Notes: a model not told the origin generated them from the sequence alone. A DNA stretch of 9,531 nt from Gammaproteobacteria bacterium (GCA_009839405.1 VXPR01000056.1:1-9531), one strand, 5' to 3'. Counted from the first letter of the stretch, positions 1-7,849 are shown. Numbers and translations: made by a program.

Positions 1-2
1 GC

Positions 3-92
3 CCCGACCTTGCCCGCCCCAGCATGGCCACGGGACTGATGGCTTGGGTACGCAGCAACGCCGAGACGATGCTTGCACGGGCGAACCTCTGA
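3..92 (+). CDS. Possible C-terminal tail of an upstream gene (5' truncated)
   Basis: The third forward frame is open from the window edge to a TGA at 90-92. It encodes about 29 residues, including the stretch MATGLMAWVRSNAETMLARA. This reads like an amphipathic helix at the end of a real protein, and a GC-rich hairpin follows 20 bases after the stop. Both points favour a genuine gene end, but the fragment is too short to assign to a family and the frame could be open by chance at this GC content. I do not recognise the gene. Confidence 0.35.
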   Translation, partial: PDLARPSMATGLMAWVRSNAETMLARANL

Positions 93-111
93 CCCGCACC
101 CTCCCAGCAAG

Positions 112-130
112 GGACGGGACAAGCCCGTCC
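112..130 (+). terminator. GC-rich hairpin, possible terminator of the upstream gene
   Basis: A perfect 7-bp inverted repeat (GGACGGG / CCCGTCC) with a 5-nt loop (ACAAG) begins 20 bases after the putative stop at 92. An extra G-T wobble pair is possible at its base. It is followed by TCTACCTCGC rather than a clean T-run, so it would be a weak intrinsic terminator or simply an mRNA 3' hairpin. Confidence 0.35.
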
Positions 131-210
131 TCTACCTCGCACATTCGCCCCTCGCCGTGTCTGCTTGGCAGGGCCCCGGCAAGGCGGCAGGACAGCAGCC
201 GCGGCTTGGC

Positions 211-216
211 TATGAT
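211..216 (+). promoter_or_regulatory. Candidate sigma-70 -10 box for the COG1331 gene
   Basis: TATGAT matches the TATAAT consensus at five of six positions in an otherwise GC-rich leader. It would give a short 5' UTR before the ATG at 244. No good -35 lies at the right distance: the hexamer 17 bases upstream is CAGGAC, and the better TTGGCA at 165-170 is 40 bases away. This is inference from motif shape only. No convincing Shine-Dalgarno is seen before 244 either. Confidence 0.22.
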
Positions 217-243
217 GGATGCGAAGACGAACGAACGGTTGCC

Positions 244-2298
244 ATGAACCACCTTGCCGGCGAGACCAGCCCGTATCTTGCGCAACACGCCGACAATCCG
301 GTCGATTGGCACCCTTGGGGCGAACCGGCGCTCGCTCTCGCCCGCACCGAGGGCCGTCCCATCCTCCTCTCCATAGGCTACTCCGCGTGCCACTGGTGCC
401 ATGTGATGGCACACGAGTCCTTCGAGCACGAGGCGACGGCGAAGGTGATGAACGAGCGCTTCGTCAACATCAAGGTGGATCGGGAGGAACGGCCCGATCT
501 CGACCGCGCCTATCAGCTCGCACACCACCTGCTGACGCGCCAGGGTGGCGGCTGGCCCCTCACCGCCTTCCTCGATCCAGAGACGTTGCTGCCGTTCTTT
601 ACCGGCACCTATTTCCCGCGCACGCCCCGCCACGGCCTGCCCGGATTCGTCGATGTGCTGATCCGCATCTCGGACGCCTGGGGCGAGCGCACCGAGGACA
701 TCCGCGAACAGGGCGACAAGCTGCGCGACGTCGTGCAGCAGCTCGACGACGCCAAGGCGGAGTCGGAACTGGCCGACGATGCGCTGCTCCGGGCGGGGCG
801 AGAGCAGCTAGGCAAGCTCTATGACCCGGAGGGCGGCGGCTTCGGCAACGCGCCCAAATTCCCCATGCCGGGGGCAGTGGAACGGCTGCTGCGACACTGG
901 CAGCGCAGTCGCGCAAGCGGCGGCCAGCCCGATCGCGAAGCCCTCGACATGGTGATGACCACTCTGACGAAGATGGCCCGAGGCGGCATCTTCGACCACC
1001 TCGGGGGTGGCTTCTGCCGCTATTCCACCGACCGCGAGTGGATGATTCCGCACTTCGAGAAGATGCTCTGCGACAACGGCTCGCTGCTCGCGCTCTATGC
1101 GGATGCCATGGCGGTGGCGCCCGACGCGCTGTTCGAGGGCGCGCTCGGCGATACGGCCGCTTGGATGATGCGCGAGATGCAGCATCCGAGCGGTGGCTAC
1201 TACGCCGCCCTCGATGCCGACAGCGATGGCGGCGAGGGTCGGCATTACGTTTGGCGACGCCACGAGGTGAAGCGGCTCCTCACCGAGGACGAATACCTGG
1301 TGGTGGAAACTCTCTACGGCCTCGACCGCCCGGCCAATTTCGAGGGCAAATGGCACCTGCACCGACGCGACTCGTGGCGCTCGGTGGCGGAGCGGCTGTA
1401 TCTCGATGCCGAAGCGGCAGCCGATCTCCTCGCGACCGCCCGCGCCAAACTGTTTGACCACCGCCGCGAGCGGCCCCGACCTGCCCGCGACGAGAAAGTG
1501 CTTGCGGCATGGAATGGCCTCGCGATTCACGGCATGGTGCGGGCCGCCTTAAGGCTCTCGGAACCGGCCTGGATCGACTCGGCCGCAAGGGCCGCAGCCT
1601 TCGTGCGCGAACGCATGGTCCAAGACGAACGCCTGATGGCGAGCTGGACCGGCGGCACGGCAAGGCACCCCGCCTACCTCGACGATTACGCCAACATGCT
1701 GCACGGCATGCTGGCGCTGCTCGAGGCGCGCTGGGAAGATGCCGACTTCGCCTTCGCCCAGCTGCTGGCGGACGGCTTGCTGACGCTCTTCCTGGATGAG
1801 GAGGCGGGCGGCTTCTGGTTCACGGCACACGACCACGAAAAGCTCATCCACCGCCCGAAACCGGTGCTGGACGATGCCCTGCCCCCCGGCAATGCCATCG
1901 CCGTGCGCGCGCTCGTGGCATTCGGGCATCTCACCGCAGAGTCGCGCTACCTCGACGCGGCGCACGCAACCCTCGACTGGGCCCGAGGTTTCGCAGAACG
2001 CCAGCCAGCGGCCCACTCGGCCTTGCTAACCGCCACCGAAGAAGCCACCGAACCCGGCGAAACGGTGATCCTGCGCGGCCCGCCGAACTTGATCGAGCCC
2101 TGGCTAGAAGCGGCAAGGGACGGCTACCAGCCCACGAGAAGGGTTTACGCCATCCCCTACGACAGCCTAGCGCCCTCATACCTGCCCCGGCTCGTCACCA
2201 CGGAAACCCGCGCACGAGTGACAGCCTTTGTTTGCCGCGACCTCGTGTGTTCGGCGCCGATAAACGAACTCGACGAGTTCCGCGCGGCCTTGACATAG
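244..2298 (+). CDS. Thioredoxin-fold protein of the YyaL/SPATA20 family (COG1331, DUF255)
   Basis: This 684-residue protein has the usual length of its family. The N-terminal ~160 residues are the DUF255 thioredoxin-like domain, with the hallmark SACHWCHVM at 47-55 (redox pair C49/C52) and the KVDREERPDL segment at 77-86. The rest matches the (alpha/alpha) barrel part: GNAPKFP at 201-207, GGIFDHLGGGF at 247-257, the IPHFEKML segment near 268-275, ALDADSDG at 322-329, LAAWNGL at 420-426, DDY at 480-482 and PPGN at 547-550. A C-terminal cysteine pair (C664, C669) is also present. The ATG at 244 is chosen because homology begins at once (ETSPYLAQHADNPVDW); the same frame is open back to 73, but those residues look like noise. 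No signal peptide or membrane segment is seen, so it is probably cytoplasmic. The barrel resembles sugar epimerases/glycosidases, but the reaction and substrate are not established for the family. The gene ends convergently with mrcA and shows no functional link to it. Confidence 0.93.
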   Translation: MNHLAGETSPYLAQHADNPVDWHPWGEPALALARTEGRPILLSIGYSACHWCHVMAHESFEHEATAKVMNERFVNIKVDREERPDLDRAYQLAHHLLTRQGGGWPLTAFLDPETLLPFFTGTYFPRTPRHGLPGFVDVLIRISDAWGERTEDIREQGDKLRDVVQQLDDAKAESELADDALLRAGREQLGKLYDPEGGGFGNAPKFPMPGAVERLLRHWQRSRASGGQPDREALDMVMTTLTKMARGGIFDHLGGGFCRYSTDREWMIPHFEKMLCDNGSLLALYADAMAVAPDALFEGALGDTAAWMMREMQHPSGGYYAALDADSDGGEGRHYVWRRHEVKRLLTEDEYLVVETLYGLDRPANFEGKWHLHRRDSWRSVAERLYLDAEAAADLLATARAKLFDHRRERPRPARDEKVLAAWNGLAIHGMVRAALRLSEPAWIDSAARAAAFVRERMVQDERLMASWTGGTARHPAYLDDYANMLHGMLALLEARWEDADFAFAQLLADGLLTLFLDEEAGGFWFTAHDHEKLIHRPKPVLDDALPPGNAIAVRALVAFGHLTAESRYLDAAHATLDWARGFAERQPAAHSALLTATEEATEPGETVILRGPPNLIEPWLEAARDGYQPTRRVYAIPYDSLAPSYLPRLVTTETRARVTAFVCRDLVCSAPINELDEFRAALT

Positions 2299-2342
2299 GC
2301 AACCAAGATCAAGGGGTTGCGGGATCTGTCTCATCGAGTTTC

Positions 2343-2366
2343 CGGCTCGCCGAGGAGGCTGAGCCG
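2343..2366. terminator. Hairpin in the convergent gap 2299-2558, possible bidirectional terminator
   Basis: CGGCTC at 2343-2348 pairs with GAGCCG at 2361-2366. GCC/GGC inside extends the stem across one bulged T, leaving the loop GAGGA. It lies 45 bases after the stop of the COG1331 gene and about 190 bases beyond the stop of mrcA, so it could serve either transcript. Neither flank has a T-run, so intrinsic termination is not well supported. The rest of the 260-base gap holds two smaller hairpins (2299-2320 and 2415-2429). I see no open frame, tRNA or promoter there that I would defend. Confidence 0.3.
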
Positions 2367-2558
2367 CTGACGCGTATGCAACAGGGTGAAGGGGCTCGGA
2401 GACGGCGCTTAGGGAAGGCAGAATGCCTTGCCTCCGATGCCTCGCTTCGAGTCAAATCGTGCAAGCATCAACGTGTTACGCGTTTGTTCCGTGCAAGGGG
2501 CGCGGCCCGGCCTCCAGCACTTCGCCACCCGCCCGAGCACGACGTGGGGCAACACACG

Positions 2559-5099
2559 CTAGAAGATGTCCTCCGGCCGCACCGCTCGGGTGTCTGCGTT
2601 GCTGCGACGGGTGGTGGCTTCGGTTTGGGGAGCGTTGTCTGCGAGGAAGTACTCGAACATGGCTCTGCGGTTGTCGGGGCTCGCGGCCCGGCCGGTGGCG
2701 GCGTCGACGCGAGCCCGGACGACGCCGTCGGGGGCGATGCGCTGCACGTCGGGTTCTCGGGCGAGGGCCTCGCGCATGAAGTCCACCCATATGGCGAGCG
2801 GGGTGGTGGAGCCATACTCGCGGGCGCCCAAGGGCCGCGCCTGGGAAAAGCCGACCCAAGCGGTGGCGGCGAGCTTTGGGTGGTAGCCGTTGAACCAGGT
2901 GTCCACGGCCTCGTCCGTGGTGCCGGTCTTGCCGGCGATGTCCGCGCGTTCCAGCACCAGTGCCCGTCGACCGGTGCCGCGACGCACCACGTCGCGCAGC
3001 ATGGAATCCATGATGAAGGCGTTCTGCGCGGAGATCGCGCGCGGTGCCGGGGACGGAGCCGGCACGCCTTCCTCGCTTGCGGTACATCGATCGCAGGCGG
3101 CGGTGCGAGAGGGCTCGAACACGGTGTTCCCGTCGATGGTGCGCACCCGCTCGATGATGCGCGGCTCAACGGCATAGCCGCCGTTGGCGATCGCGGCATA
3201 TGCCGTCGCCATTTCGAGCGGCGTCACGCCCATCGTGCCGCCACCGATGGCGAGTTGGGTGTTGTCCGGGAATGTGCCGGTGGCGAAGCCGAACCGGCCG
3301 GCATGGCGCAGGATGCTGTCCGCGCCGATCCGCAGCATCACCCGAATCGACACCAGGTTGATGGAGCGGTAGAGCGCTTCGCGCAGGCGTGTGGGACCGT
3401 TGTAGCGGCCGCTGTCGTTGCGCGGGCGATAGGTGTTGCCGGTACTCGGGTCCCGGAACACCAAGGGCGCATCGAGGAAGACGCTTGCCGGGGTGACACC
3501 GTTCTCGAGCGCCGCCGAATAGACAAAGGGCTTGAAGCCCGACCCAGGCTGGCGCCGCGCCTGCAGGGCGTGATCGAACTGGTTGCCGACGAAGTCGTAG
3601 CCGCCGACGATTGCTCGCACCGCACCATCGTGGGTGTCGAGCGCCACCAGCGCGCCGGCGATGTCGGGCACCTGCGCCAGCCGCCAGCCGCCCTCGTCCC
3701 GTTCGATGTACACGACATCACCGATCTCGGCCACATCCGCAGCAGTCTGAGGGCGTGCCGTCATGGCATCGACGCCGAGATAGCGCCGCGCCCAGCGCAA
3801 TCCCTCCCATGGCAGCACCAGCGTCGTCGCGTCCGCGCGCGCGACCATCATGCGGCGGGTCGCCTGCGCCAGAACCACGGCCGCCTCCTTGCCTTGAACG
3901 ATCGGGCGGTCGCCCAAGGCCGCCGCGACGAAGGCGCGGAACCCCGCAGTGTTCTCGAAGTCCGGTGGCACGTCCTGCGGTGCGGACAGCGCCTCCTGCG
4001 TAGCTTCTTCCTGTTGCTGGTCCAGGGCCTCCGCCTGCGCCTCACCGTCGGCAGGAATCACCTGCGTTTCCGGCAGCGCCGAAACTCCCCAATCGGGCAA
4101 TGCGAATTCCGGCGGCACTTCCACCCGGCCATCTGCGCCGCGATAGCCGTGGCGCCGGTCATAGGCTTCGAGCCCCGTTCTGAGCGCCCGCTGCGCCGCC
4201 ACCTGGAGCTCTGAGTCGAGGGTGGTCACGGCTTCGTAGCCGGCATAGATGTCGGTGCCGTAGCGCTCCACCAACTGCTGACGCACCCATTCCGAAGGAA
4301 ACGGCGCCACGAGATCCAACTCGCGCCGATGCACCACCGCGGTGATGGGTGCTGCCACGGCCTCTTCGTACTCGGCGCGGGTGATAGATGCTTGGTCGAG
4401 CATCCGCCGCAGCACGAGGTTGCGTCGCCGCACCGCGTATTCCGGCCCGTTGATGGGATTGCCTGCCTCCGGCCGCTTGGACACTGCCGCCAGCATGGCG
4501 ACCTGGGCGAGGTTGAGCTCGGAGACCGGCTTGCCGTAGTAGGTGTGGGCACCGGCCTGGACCCCGTAGGCGTGCTTCCCAAGCGGCGCGATGTTGATGT
4601 AGAGCTCGAGGATCTGTTCCTTGGTGAGTGCGTGCTCGATCTTCACCGCCAGCAGCATCTCCTTAAATTTTCGAATAAAAGTCTGTTCCGGCGAGAAGGA
4701 GATGATCTTCGCAAGCTGCATGGTGATGGTGCTTGCGCCGGTGCGCACGTCGGACAGGAAGAGCCCCACCACGTCGTTGGCGAGGGAAATCACGTCCACG
4801 CCTCGGTGCTCGAAGAAGCGCTTGTCCTCGGTGTTGAGGAGGGCGTCGATGTAAGCCTTTGGCGTGTCCTCGAACGCAATGGGGATCGTGCGGCGGTCAC
4901 CGAACTCCCCTATCAGCTTGTTATCTCTCGTGAAAATCCGAAGCGGCGTTTCGAATCGGTATTTGCTGTAGGTCTCCGTGGTCGGAATCTGCGGGTCCAA
5001 ATAGAGAAAAACTGACGCGACGGCCAGAGATGTCGCACAGACCCCGGCCCCCGCAAGCCAGAGAATGCGTTTTGTGATGGAACGGATGAGGCTTCGCAT
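2559..5099 (-). CDS. mrcA: Penicillin-binding protein 1A (bifunctional transglycosylase/transpeptidase)
   Basis: This 846-residue class A PBP polymerises lipid II into glycan strands and cross-links the peptides in the periplasm. A short basic tail precedes one membrane anchor at about residues 12-35. The family 51 glycosyltransferase domain follows: EDKRFFEHRG at 91-100 with catalytic E91, GASTITMQLAK at 121-131, RKFKE at 143-147, and the ELYIN/YYGKP region at 165-191. Residues ~310-450 form the non-catalytic ODD/OB region and carry an acidic, Q/E-rich stretch at ~352-372. The transpeptidase has the three expected motifs: SGFK at 520-523 (nucleophile S520), SIN at 579-581 and KTG at 724-726. 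A CxxC (C669, C672) sits on a surface-like loop between SxN and KTG. The ATG at 5099 is chosen because it directly precedes the membrane anchor and has GGAG (complement of 5106-5109) six bases upstream. Starting at 5279 would add 60 low-complexity residues. The gene is divergent from pilM with overlapping start codons and convergent with the COG1331 gene. The C-terminus looks complete. Confidence 0.95.
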   Translation of the reverse strand: MRSLIRSITKRILWLAGAGVCATSLAVASVFLYLDPQIPTTETYSKYRFETPLRIFTRDNKLIGEFGDRRTIPIAFEDTPKAYIDALLNTEDKRFFEHRGVDVISLANDVVGLFLSDVRTGASTITMQLAKIISFSPEQTFIRKFKEMLLAVKIEHALTKEQILELYINIAPLGKHAYGVQAGAHTYYGKPVSELNLAQVAMLAAVSKRPEAGNPINGPEYAVRRRNLVLRRMLDQASITRAEYEEAVAAPITAVVHRRELDLVAPFPSEWVRQQLVERYGTDIYAGYEAVTTLDSELQVAAQRALRTGLEAYDRRHGYRGADGRVEVPPEFALPDWGVSALPETQVIPADGEAQAEALDQQQEEATQEALSAPQDVPPDFENTAGFRAFVAAALGDRPIVQGKEAAVVLAQATRRMMVARADATTLVLPWEGLRWARRYLGVDAMTARPQTAADVAEIGDVVYIERDEGGWRLAQVPDIAGALVALDTHDGAVRAIVGGYDFVGNQFDHALQARRQPGSGFKPFVYSAALENGVTPASVFLDAPLVFRDPSTGNTYRPRNDSGRYNGPTRLREALYRSINLVSIRVMLRIGADSILRHAGRFGFATGTFPDNTQLAIGGGTMGVTPLEMATAYAAIANGGYAVEPRIIERVRTIDGNTVFEPSRTAACDRCTASEEGVPAPSPAPRAISAQNAFIMDSMLRDVVRRGTGRRALVLERADIAGKTGTTDEAVDTWFNGYHPKLAATAWVGFSQARPLGAREYGSTTPLAIWVDFMREALAREPDVQRIAPDGVVRARVDAATGRAASPDNRRAMFEYFLADNAPQTEATTRRSNADTRAVRPEDIF

Positions 5100-5109
5100 G
5101 TGGCGCTCC
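5088..5109. promoter_or_regulatory. Back-to-back ribosome binding sites and overlapping CATG start codons of mrcA and pilM
   Basis: The four bases CATG at 5097-5100 contain both start codons: pilM ATG at 5098-5100 on the plus strand and mrcA ATG at 5099-5097 on the minus strand. Each has its own Shine-Dalgarno at the same distance: GAGG at 5088-5091 for pilM with a 6-nt spacer, and GGAG (complement of 5106-5109) for mrcA with a 6-nt spacer. These sites decide the two starts. No in-frame ATG, GTG or TTG exists in pilM between 5098 and its conserved actin-like motif at 5188, nor in mrcA before its membrane anchor. Each gene's promoter and leader must therefore lie inside the other's coding region. 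I could not find a convincing -35/-10 pair there. Confidence 0.7.
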
Positions 5110-6135
5110 GGGAACCTCTCGCCACGCCGGCTCTTCGCCGGCAACCGACCGGGCGGCAACCAACGCGACGGCAAACGGCGCCGGCCGGGCCTCGTCGGCA
5201 TCGACATCGGCGCCACCCGCGTTGCCCTGGTCGAGCTTGAGGCCGACGGCGAGGGCTGCCGCGTATGCGCGTTCGGCATCGAACCCTATGCCGCAACGCG
5301 CACCGCGAAGAATAGCAACGATCCGCCCATTGCAGATGCCGCCGCGGTTGGCGGCGCCATTGCCAAGCTCGCCAAGCGGGCGCGGCCCCGGGCACGACGC
5401 GCGGCGGTCGCCGTGAGCGGCGCTGCCGTCGTTTGCCAGGTGATCGAACTCGATTCCTCCTACACCGACGAGGAAGTCGCGAGCCAGATCGAAGTGGATG
5501 CGGACCGCCTCCTGCCGTTTCCCCTAGCCGACGCAGCCATCGACTTCGAAGTGGGCGACCTGTCGCCAAGCGACCCGGCAATGGCGCAGGTGCTGCTCGC
5601 CGCTTGCCCACAGACCGAACTGCAGCGTTGCAGCGCGGCTCTGGCCCTCGGCGGCTTTCGACCCGCAATCGTCGATGTGCGAGTGCTCGCCATGCGCCGT
5701 GCCTTGGCGGGCATCTGGCCGGCCGGCGGTGAATGCACGGCCTTGCTGGAGTTGCGCCGCGATGCCGTGACGATGGCGCTGTTCGCGGGAGCCGCCGACG
5801 TCCCGCTGCAGTGCCGGGAAGATGCGACGGACACCCGTCCGGGATTCGCGGAGGACGCGGGCGTCGAGACCGTCCGGCAGCGGCTGTCCCGGCTCCTGCA
5901 TCTGCAGGTCGCATCCGCTCGCGAATCACCGGCGCGCTTTCTGGTGGCGGGAGAGCCCACGCTGACCGACGCCACGCTGGACATGCTGCAGCAACAGACG
6001 AGTGCGGACATAGAGGTCGTGCAGCCCTTCGCCGACATGACGGTGTCGAAACGCCTAGACGCGGAAGCCCTCGGTGCCGCAGCCCCGGAGCTGCTCGCGG
6101 CTTGTGGGCTGGCCATGCGGAGGTTCGACGCATGA
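5098..6135 (+). CDS. pilM: PilM, actin-like cytoplasmic protein of the type IV pilus alignment complex
   Basis: This 345-residue protein belongs to the PilM/FtsA-like ATPase fold. It sits on the cytoplasmic face of the inner membrane and binds the N-terminal tail of PilN, connecting cytoplasmic motor components to the envelope complex. The first phosphate-binding loop is visible as GLVGIDIGATRVALVELE at 31-48. The characteristic QIEVDADRLLPFPL lies at 130-143 and the family-typical end APELLAACGLAMRRFD at 329-344. Length is normal. Residues 1-30 form an extra basic tail (several Arg/Lys) before the usual start of homology. The start at 5098 is supported by GAGG six bases upstream and by the absence of any later in-frame start before the phosphate loop. 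It is the first gene of the pil operon, divergent from mrcA, and its stop overlaps the pilN start (ATGA at 6132-6135), implying translational coupling. Confidence 0.93.
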   Translation: MWRSGNLSPRRLFAGNRPGGNQRDGKRRRPGLVGIDIGATRVALVELEADGEGCRVCAFGIEPYAATRTAKNSNDPPIADAAAVGGAIAKLAKRARPRARRAAVAVSGAAVVCQVIELDSSYTDEEVASQIEVDADRLLPFPLADAAIDFEVGDLSPSDPAMAQVLLAACPQTELQRCSAALALGGFRPAIVDVRVLAMRRALAGIWPAGGECTALLELRRDAVTMALFAGAADVPLQCREDATDTRPGFAEDAGVETVRQRLSRLLHLQVASARESPARFLVAGEPTLTDATLDMLQQQTSADIEVVQPFADMTVSKRLDAEALGAAAPELLAACGLAMRRFDA

Positions 6136-6719
6136 GCATCAATCTGCTGCCCTGGCGGGAGTGGGAGCGCAAGCGCCTGAGCCGTGCCTTCCTGGTGCAA
6201 TTGGCGGCGGTCGCTGTCGCCGCCATCGCCACCGTGCTGGTGAGCAGCACGCAGGTGAACGCAGCGACAGAGCGCCAACTGGCCCGCAACGCCGTGATCG
6301 AAGAGGCGTTGACCACGCTCAAAGGAGAGGCGGCCAGAGCCGCGGCGCTCTTTGCCGAGCGGGACGTGCTGCTTGCGGAGGGCGACGCCGTCGAGCGAAT
6401 GCACGGCTCGCGTTTCCTGGCCGCGTACACCTTCTCCGAGCTTGCAGCGACGATGCCGGCTCGGGTGCGCTACACGTCGGTCACGCTAGCGGATGGGCTG
6501 TTCGAGGCAACAGGAGTGGCGGAATCCAATGAAGGCGTGTCTGCCTTGATGCGCAATCTCGACCGCTCGGCCTGGTTCGAGCGCCTGACGCTCAAGGGCA
6601 TCGAGGAGAATGGTGACGACGGCGCGGTGACGTTTTCGCTTGGCTTCACTCATGCGCCCGAAGGCACGCCGCCATTGCCGAGTGACGAACGGGTCGGCGA
6701 CTCCGAGGCAGCAGGGTAG
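6132..6719 (+). CDS. pilN: PilN, inner-membrane protein of the type IV pilus alignment complex
   Basis: This 195-residue protein has the diagnostic cytoplasmic tail MSINLLPWREWERK (residues 1-14), the segment that docks into PilM. One transmembrane helix follows at about 19-39, then a periplasmic helical (coiled-coil-like) region at ~43-90 and a small ferredoxin-like domain to about residue 180. It pairs with PilO to form the inner-membrane heterodimer. Length is normal for the family. The start is set by the conserved tail, by overlap with the pilM stop, and by GGAGG at 6119-6123 with an 8-nt spacer. The C-terminal ~20 residues are Pro/Glu-rich and probably disordered. The stop lies three bases before the pilO start. 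Confidence 0.93.
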   Translation: MSINLLPWREWERKRLSRAFLVQLAAVAVAAIATVLVSSTQVNAATERQLARNAVIEEALTTLKGEAARAAALFAERDVLLAEGDAVERMHGSRFLAAYTFSELAATMPARVRYTSVTLADGLFEATGVAESNEGVSALMRNLDRSAWFERLTLKGIEENGDDGAVTFSLGFTHAPEGTPPLPSDERVGDSEAAG

Positions 6720-6722
6720 CCG

Positions 6723-7334
6723 GTGCAGCCGCAGAACTTGCTCGCGCGCCTGCAAGAGGTCGATCTCGATGTCGGCAACATCGGCGCGTGGCCGCGCGCG
6801 CTCCGGCTGGCGTTGATTGGGCTCTTGGCCGCCCTGCTGCTGGTGGCGGGCGGTGTCCTGCACGTCGGGCAACACGTGCGCGACCTTTCCCGTGCGACCC
6901 GCATCGAGACCAACTTGCTCGCCGACTACCGACGCGTGCACGTCTCTACGGTGGATGTGGCGCTGGCCCAGAGCGAGCGAAACCGCGCTGCCCTGCGCTT
7001 CGAAGCGCTGCTCGCACAGTTCCCGGGGGATGCGGAAGTTCCCGCCCTGATAGACGACATCAGCCGCGCCGCACTCGCGCAGCAGCTCTCCATCGAGCGC
7101 ATCACTCTGGGCAAGGAGCTGGGCACCACAAGCTATGTGGAGTTGCCCATCGACATCGTCGTGGTGGGCGGCTACCACCAGATCGGCGCATTTCTGGGGG
7201 CACTTGCTGGGCTGCAGCGCATTCTCGCCCCCCAGGACTTCCGCTTGCGCACGCGGGAAGGCGCAGAGCGTCTCCAACTCACCATTCGCGCCCGAACCTG
7301 GCGGCGGCGCGAAGTGACGGCAGACGCCACGTGA
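6723..7334 (+). CDS. pilO: PilO, inner-membrane protein of the type IV pilus alignment complex
   Basis: This 203-residue protein has a short cytoplasmic tail, one transmembrane helix at about 27-46, a periplasmic helical region (~50-90) and a ferredoxin-like domain. The domain includes the PilO-type stretch FPGDAEVPALIDDISRAA and, later, VELPIDIVVVGGYHQIGAFLG, which is split here only by description. It forms the periplasmic heterodimer with PilN and contacts PilP. It begins with GTG three bases after the pilN stop, with a modest AGGG at 6713-6716 spaced six bases upstream. The small gap and the family-typical MQPQN-like start support this choice. Its stop overlaps the pilP start (GTGA at 7331-7334). 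Confidence 0.92.
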   Translation: MQPQNLLARLQEVDLDVGNIGAWPRALRLALIGLLAALLLVAGGVLHVGQHVRDLSRATRIETNLLADYRRVHVSTVDVALAQSERNRAALRFEALLAQFPGDAEVPALIDDISRAALAQQLSIERITLGKELGTTSYVELPIDIVVVGGYHQIGAFLGALAGLQRILAPQDFRLRTREGAERLQLTIRARTWRRREVTADAT

Positions 7335-7849
7335 GCGCCCCAGTGCCGGTGGGCGTTTTGGCCCTCCTCTTGCTTGCGGCGTGCAGCGACGAACGTCCGC
7401 TGCCACAAGCACTGCTGCACGAGATCGACGCTGCGCCGCGCAAGGTGGTGCCGGCGCCTCTTCGGTCGCCAGCGCCGGCACCTGCCACCTATCTCGGGGC
7501 GGAGTATCGCAGCCCGTTTTCGCTGCCGGCGCCGAAGCTTAAGCTGCGCGTGGGCCCGCCCTCGAACGTGCGTCCGAACCCGGCCCGCAAGCGCGAGCCG
7601 CTCGAGCGATTCGCCCTCGGAACCCTTCGCTTGGCGGGTTTCGTCGAACAGGGCGGCACACTCTTCGCCCTGGTACAGCCGCCTGAAGGCGGCATCGCGC
7701 GGGTCATCGTGGGCAGCCATCTAGGCAGAAACCACGGTCGGGTGGTGCGTCTCAGCGGAGCCGGCCTCGACATCGTCGAGATCGTGCCGGACGGGTCCGG
7801 GGCGTGGATGGAACGTTGGCGACACATGAAGCCAGCGGGCGACGGATGA
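7331..7849 (+). CDS. pilP: PilP, lipoprotein linking PilNO to the PilQ secretin
   Basis: This 172-residue protein begins with a lipoprotein signal: hydrophobic core at 5-15 and lipobox LAAC ending at C18, with Ser at +2 and so no Asp retention signal. A Pro/Ala-rich flexible linker follows (~36-55). The C-terminal HR-type domain contains the family hallmark LERFALGTLRLAGF at 91-104, then ALVQPPEGGIARV and VGSHLGRNHGRV at 127-138, and the end IVPDGSGAWMER at 151-162. PilP connects the PilN/PilO heterodimer to the periplasmic N0 region of PilQ. The GTG start overlaps the pilO stop and has no clear Shine-Dalgarno, so initiation probably depends on translational coupling. The signal peptide begins directly after this start, which supports it. 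The stop is shared with an 8-codon mini-ORF leading to pilQ. Confidence 0.93.
   Translation: MSAPVPVGVLALLLLAACSDERPLPQALLHEIDAAPRKVVPAPLRSPAPAPATYLGAEYRSPFSLPAPKLKLRVGPPSNVRPNPARKREPLERFALGTLRLAGFVEQGGTLFALVQPPEGGIARVIVGSHLGRNHGRVVRLSGAGLDIVEIVPDGSGAWMERWRHMKPAGDG

Noticed and set aside
73..243. Upstream extension of the COG1331 protein by 57 residues
   Set aside because: The added residues are low-complexity, run across a hairpin and the candidate promoter, and precede the point where family homology starts.
2299..2320. GCAACC / GGTTGC inverted repeat just after the COG1331 stop
   Set aside because: Only six pairs around a 10-nt loop, and no T-run; likely chance.
2415..2429. AAGGCA-GAA-TGCCTT hairpin in the convergent gap
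   Set aside because: The 6-bp stem has a 3-nt loop and no T-run on either strand; too weak to call a terminator.
2445..2465. TTCGAGT resembling a tRNA T-loop in the convergent gap
   Set aside because: The flanking bases do not form a T-stem, and no acceptor, D or anticodon arms can be built around it.
2232..4214. 660-codon open frame on the plus strand opposite mrcA
   Set aside because: It lies antisense to the conserved transpeptidase domain and also overlaps the end of the COG1331 gene. It has low-complexity composition and no recognisable motif; long antisense frames are expected at this GC content.
4661..4690. AT-rich island inside mrcA, possibly an internal promoter or start (AAGGAGATG on the minus strand)
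   Set aside because: It encodes conserved glycosyltransferase residues, the putative Shine-Dalgarno abuts the ATG with no spacer, and no -35/-10 pair of good spacing is visible.
4913..6430. 505-codon minus-strand frame opposite pilM and the start of pilN
   Set aside because: It is an Arg/Pro/Ser-rich shadow of well-supported pil genes, with no domain.
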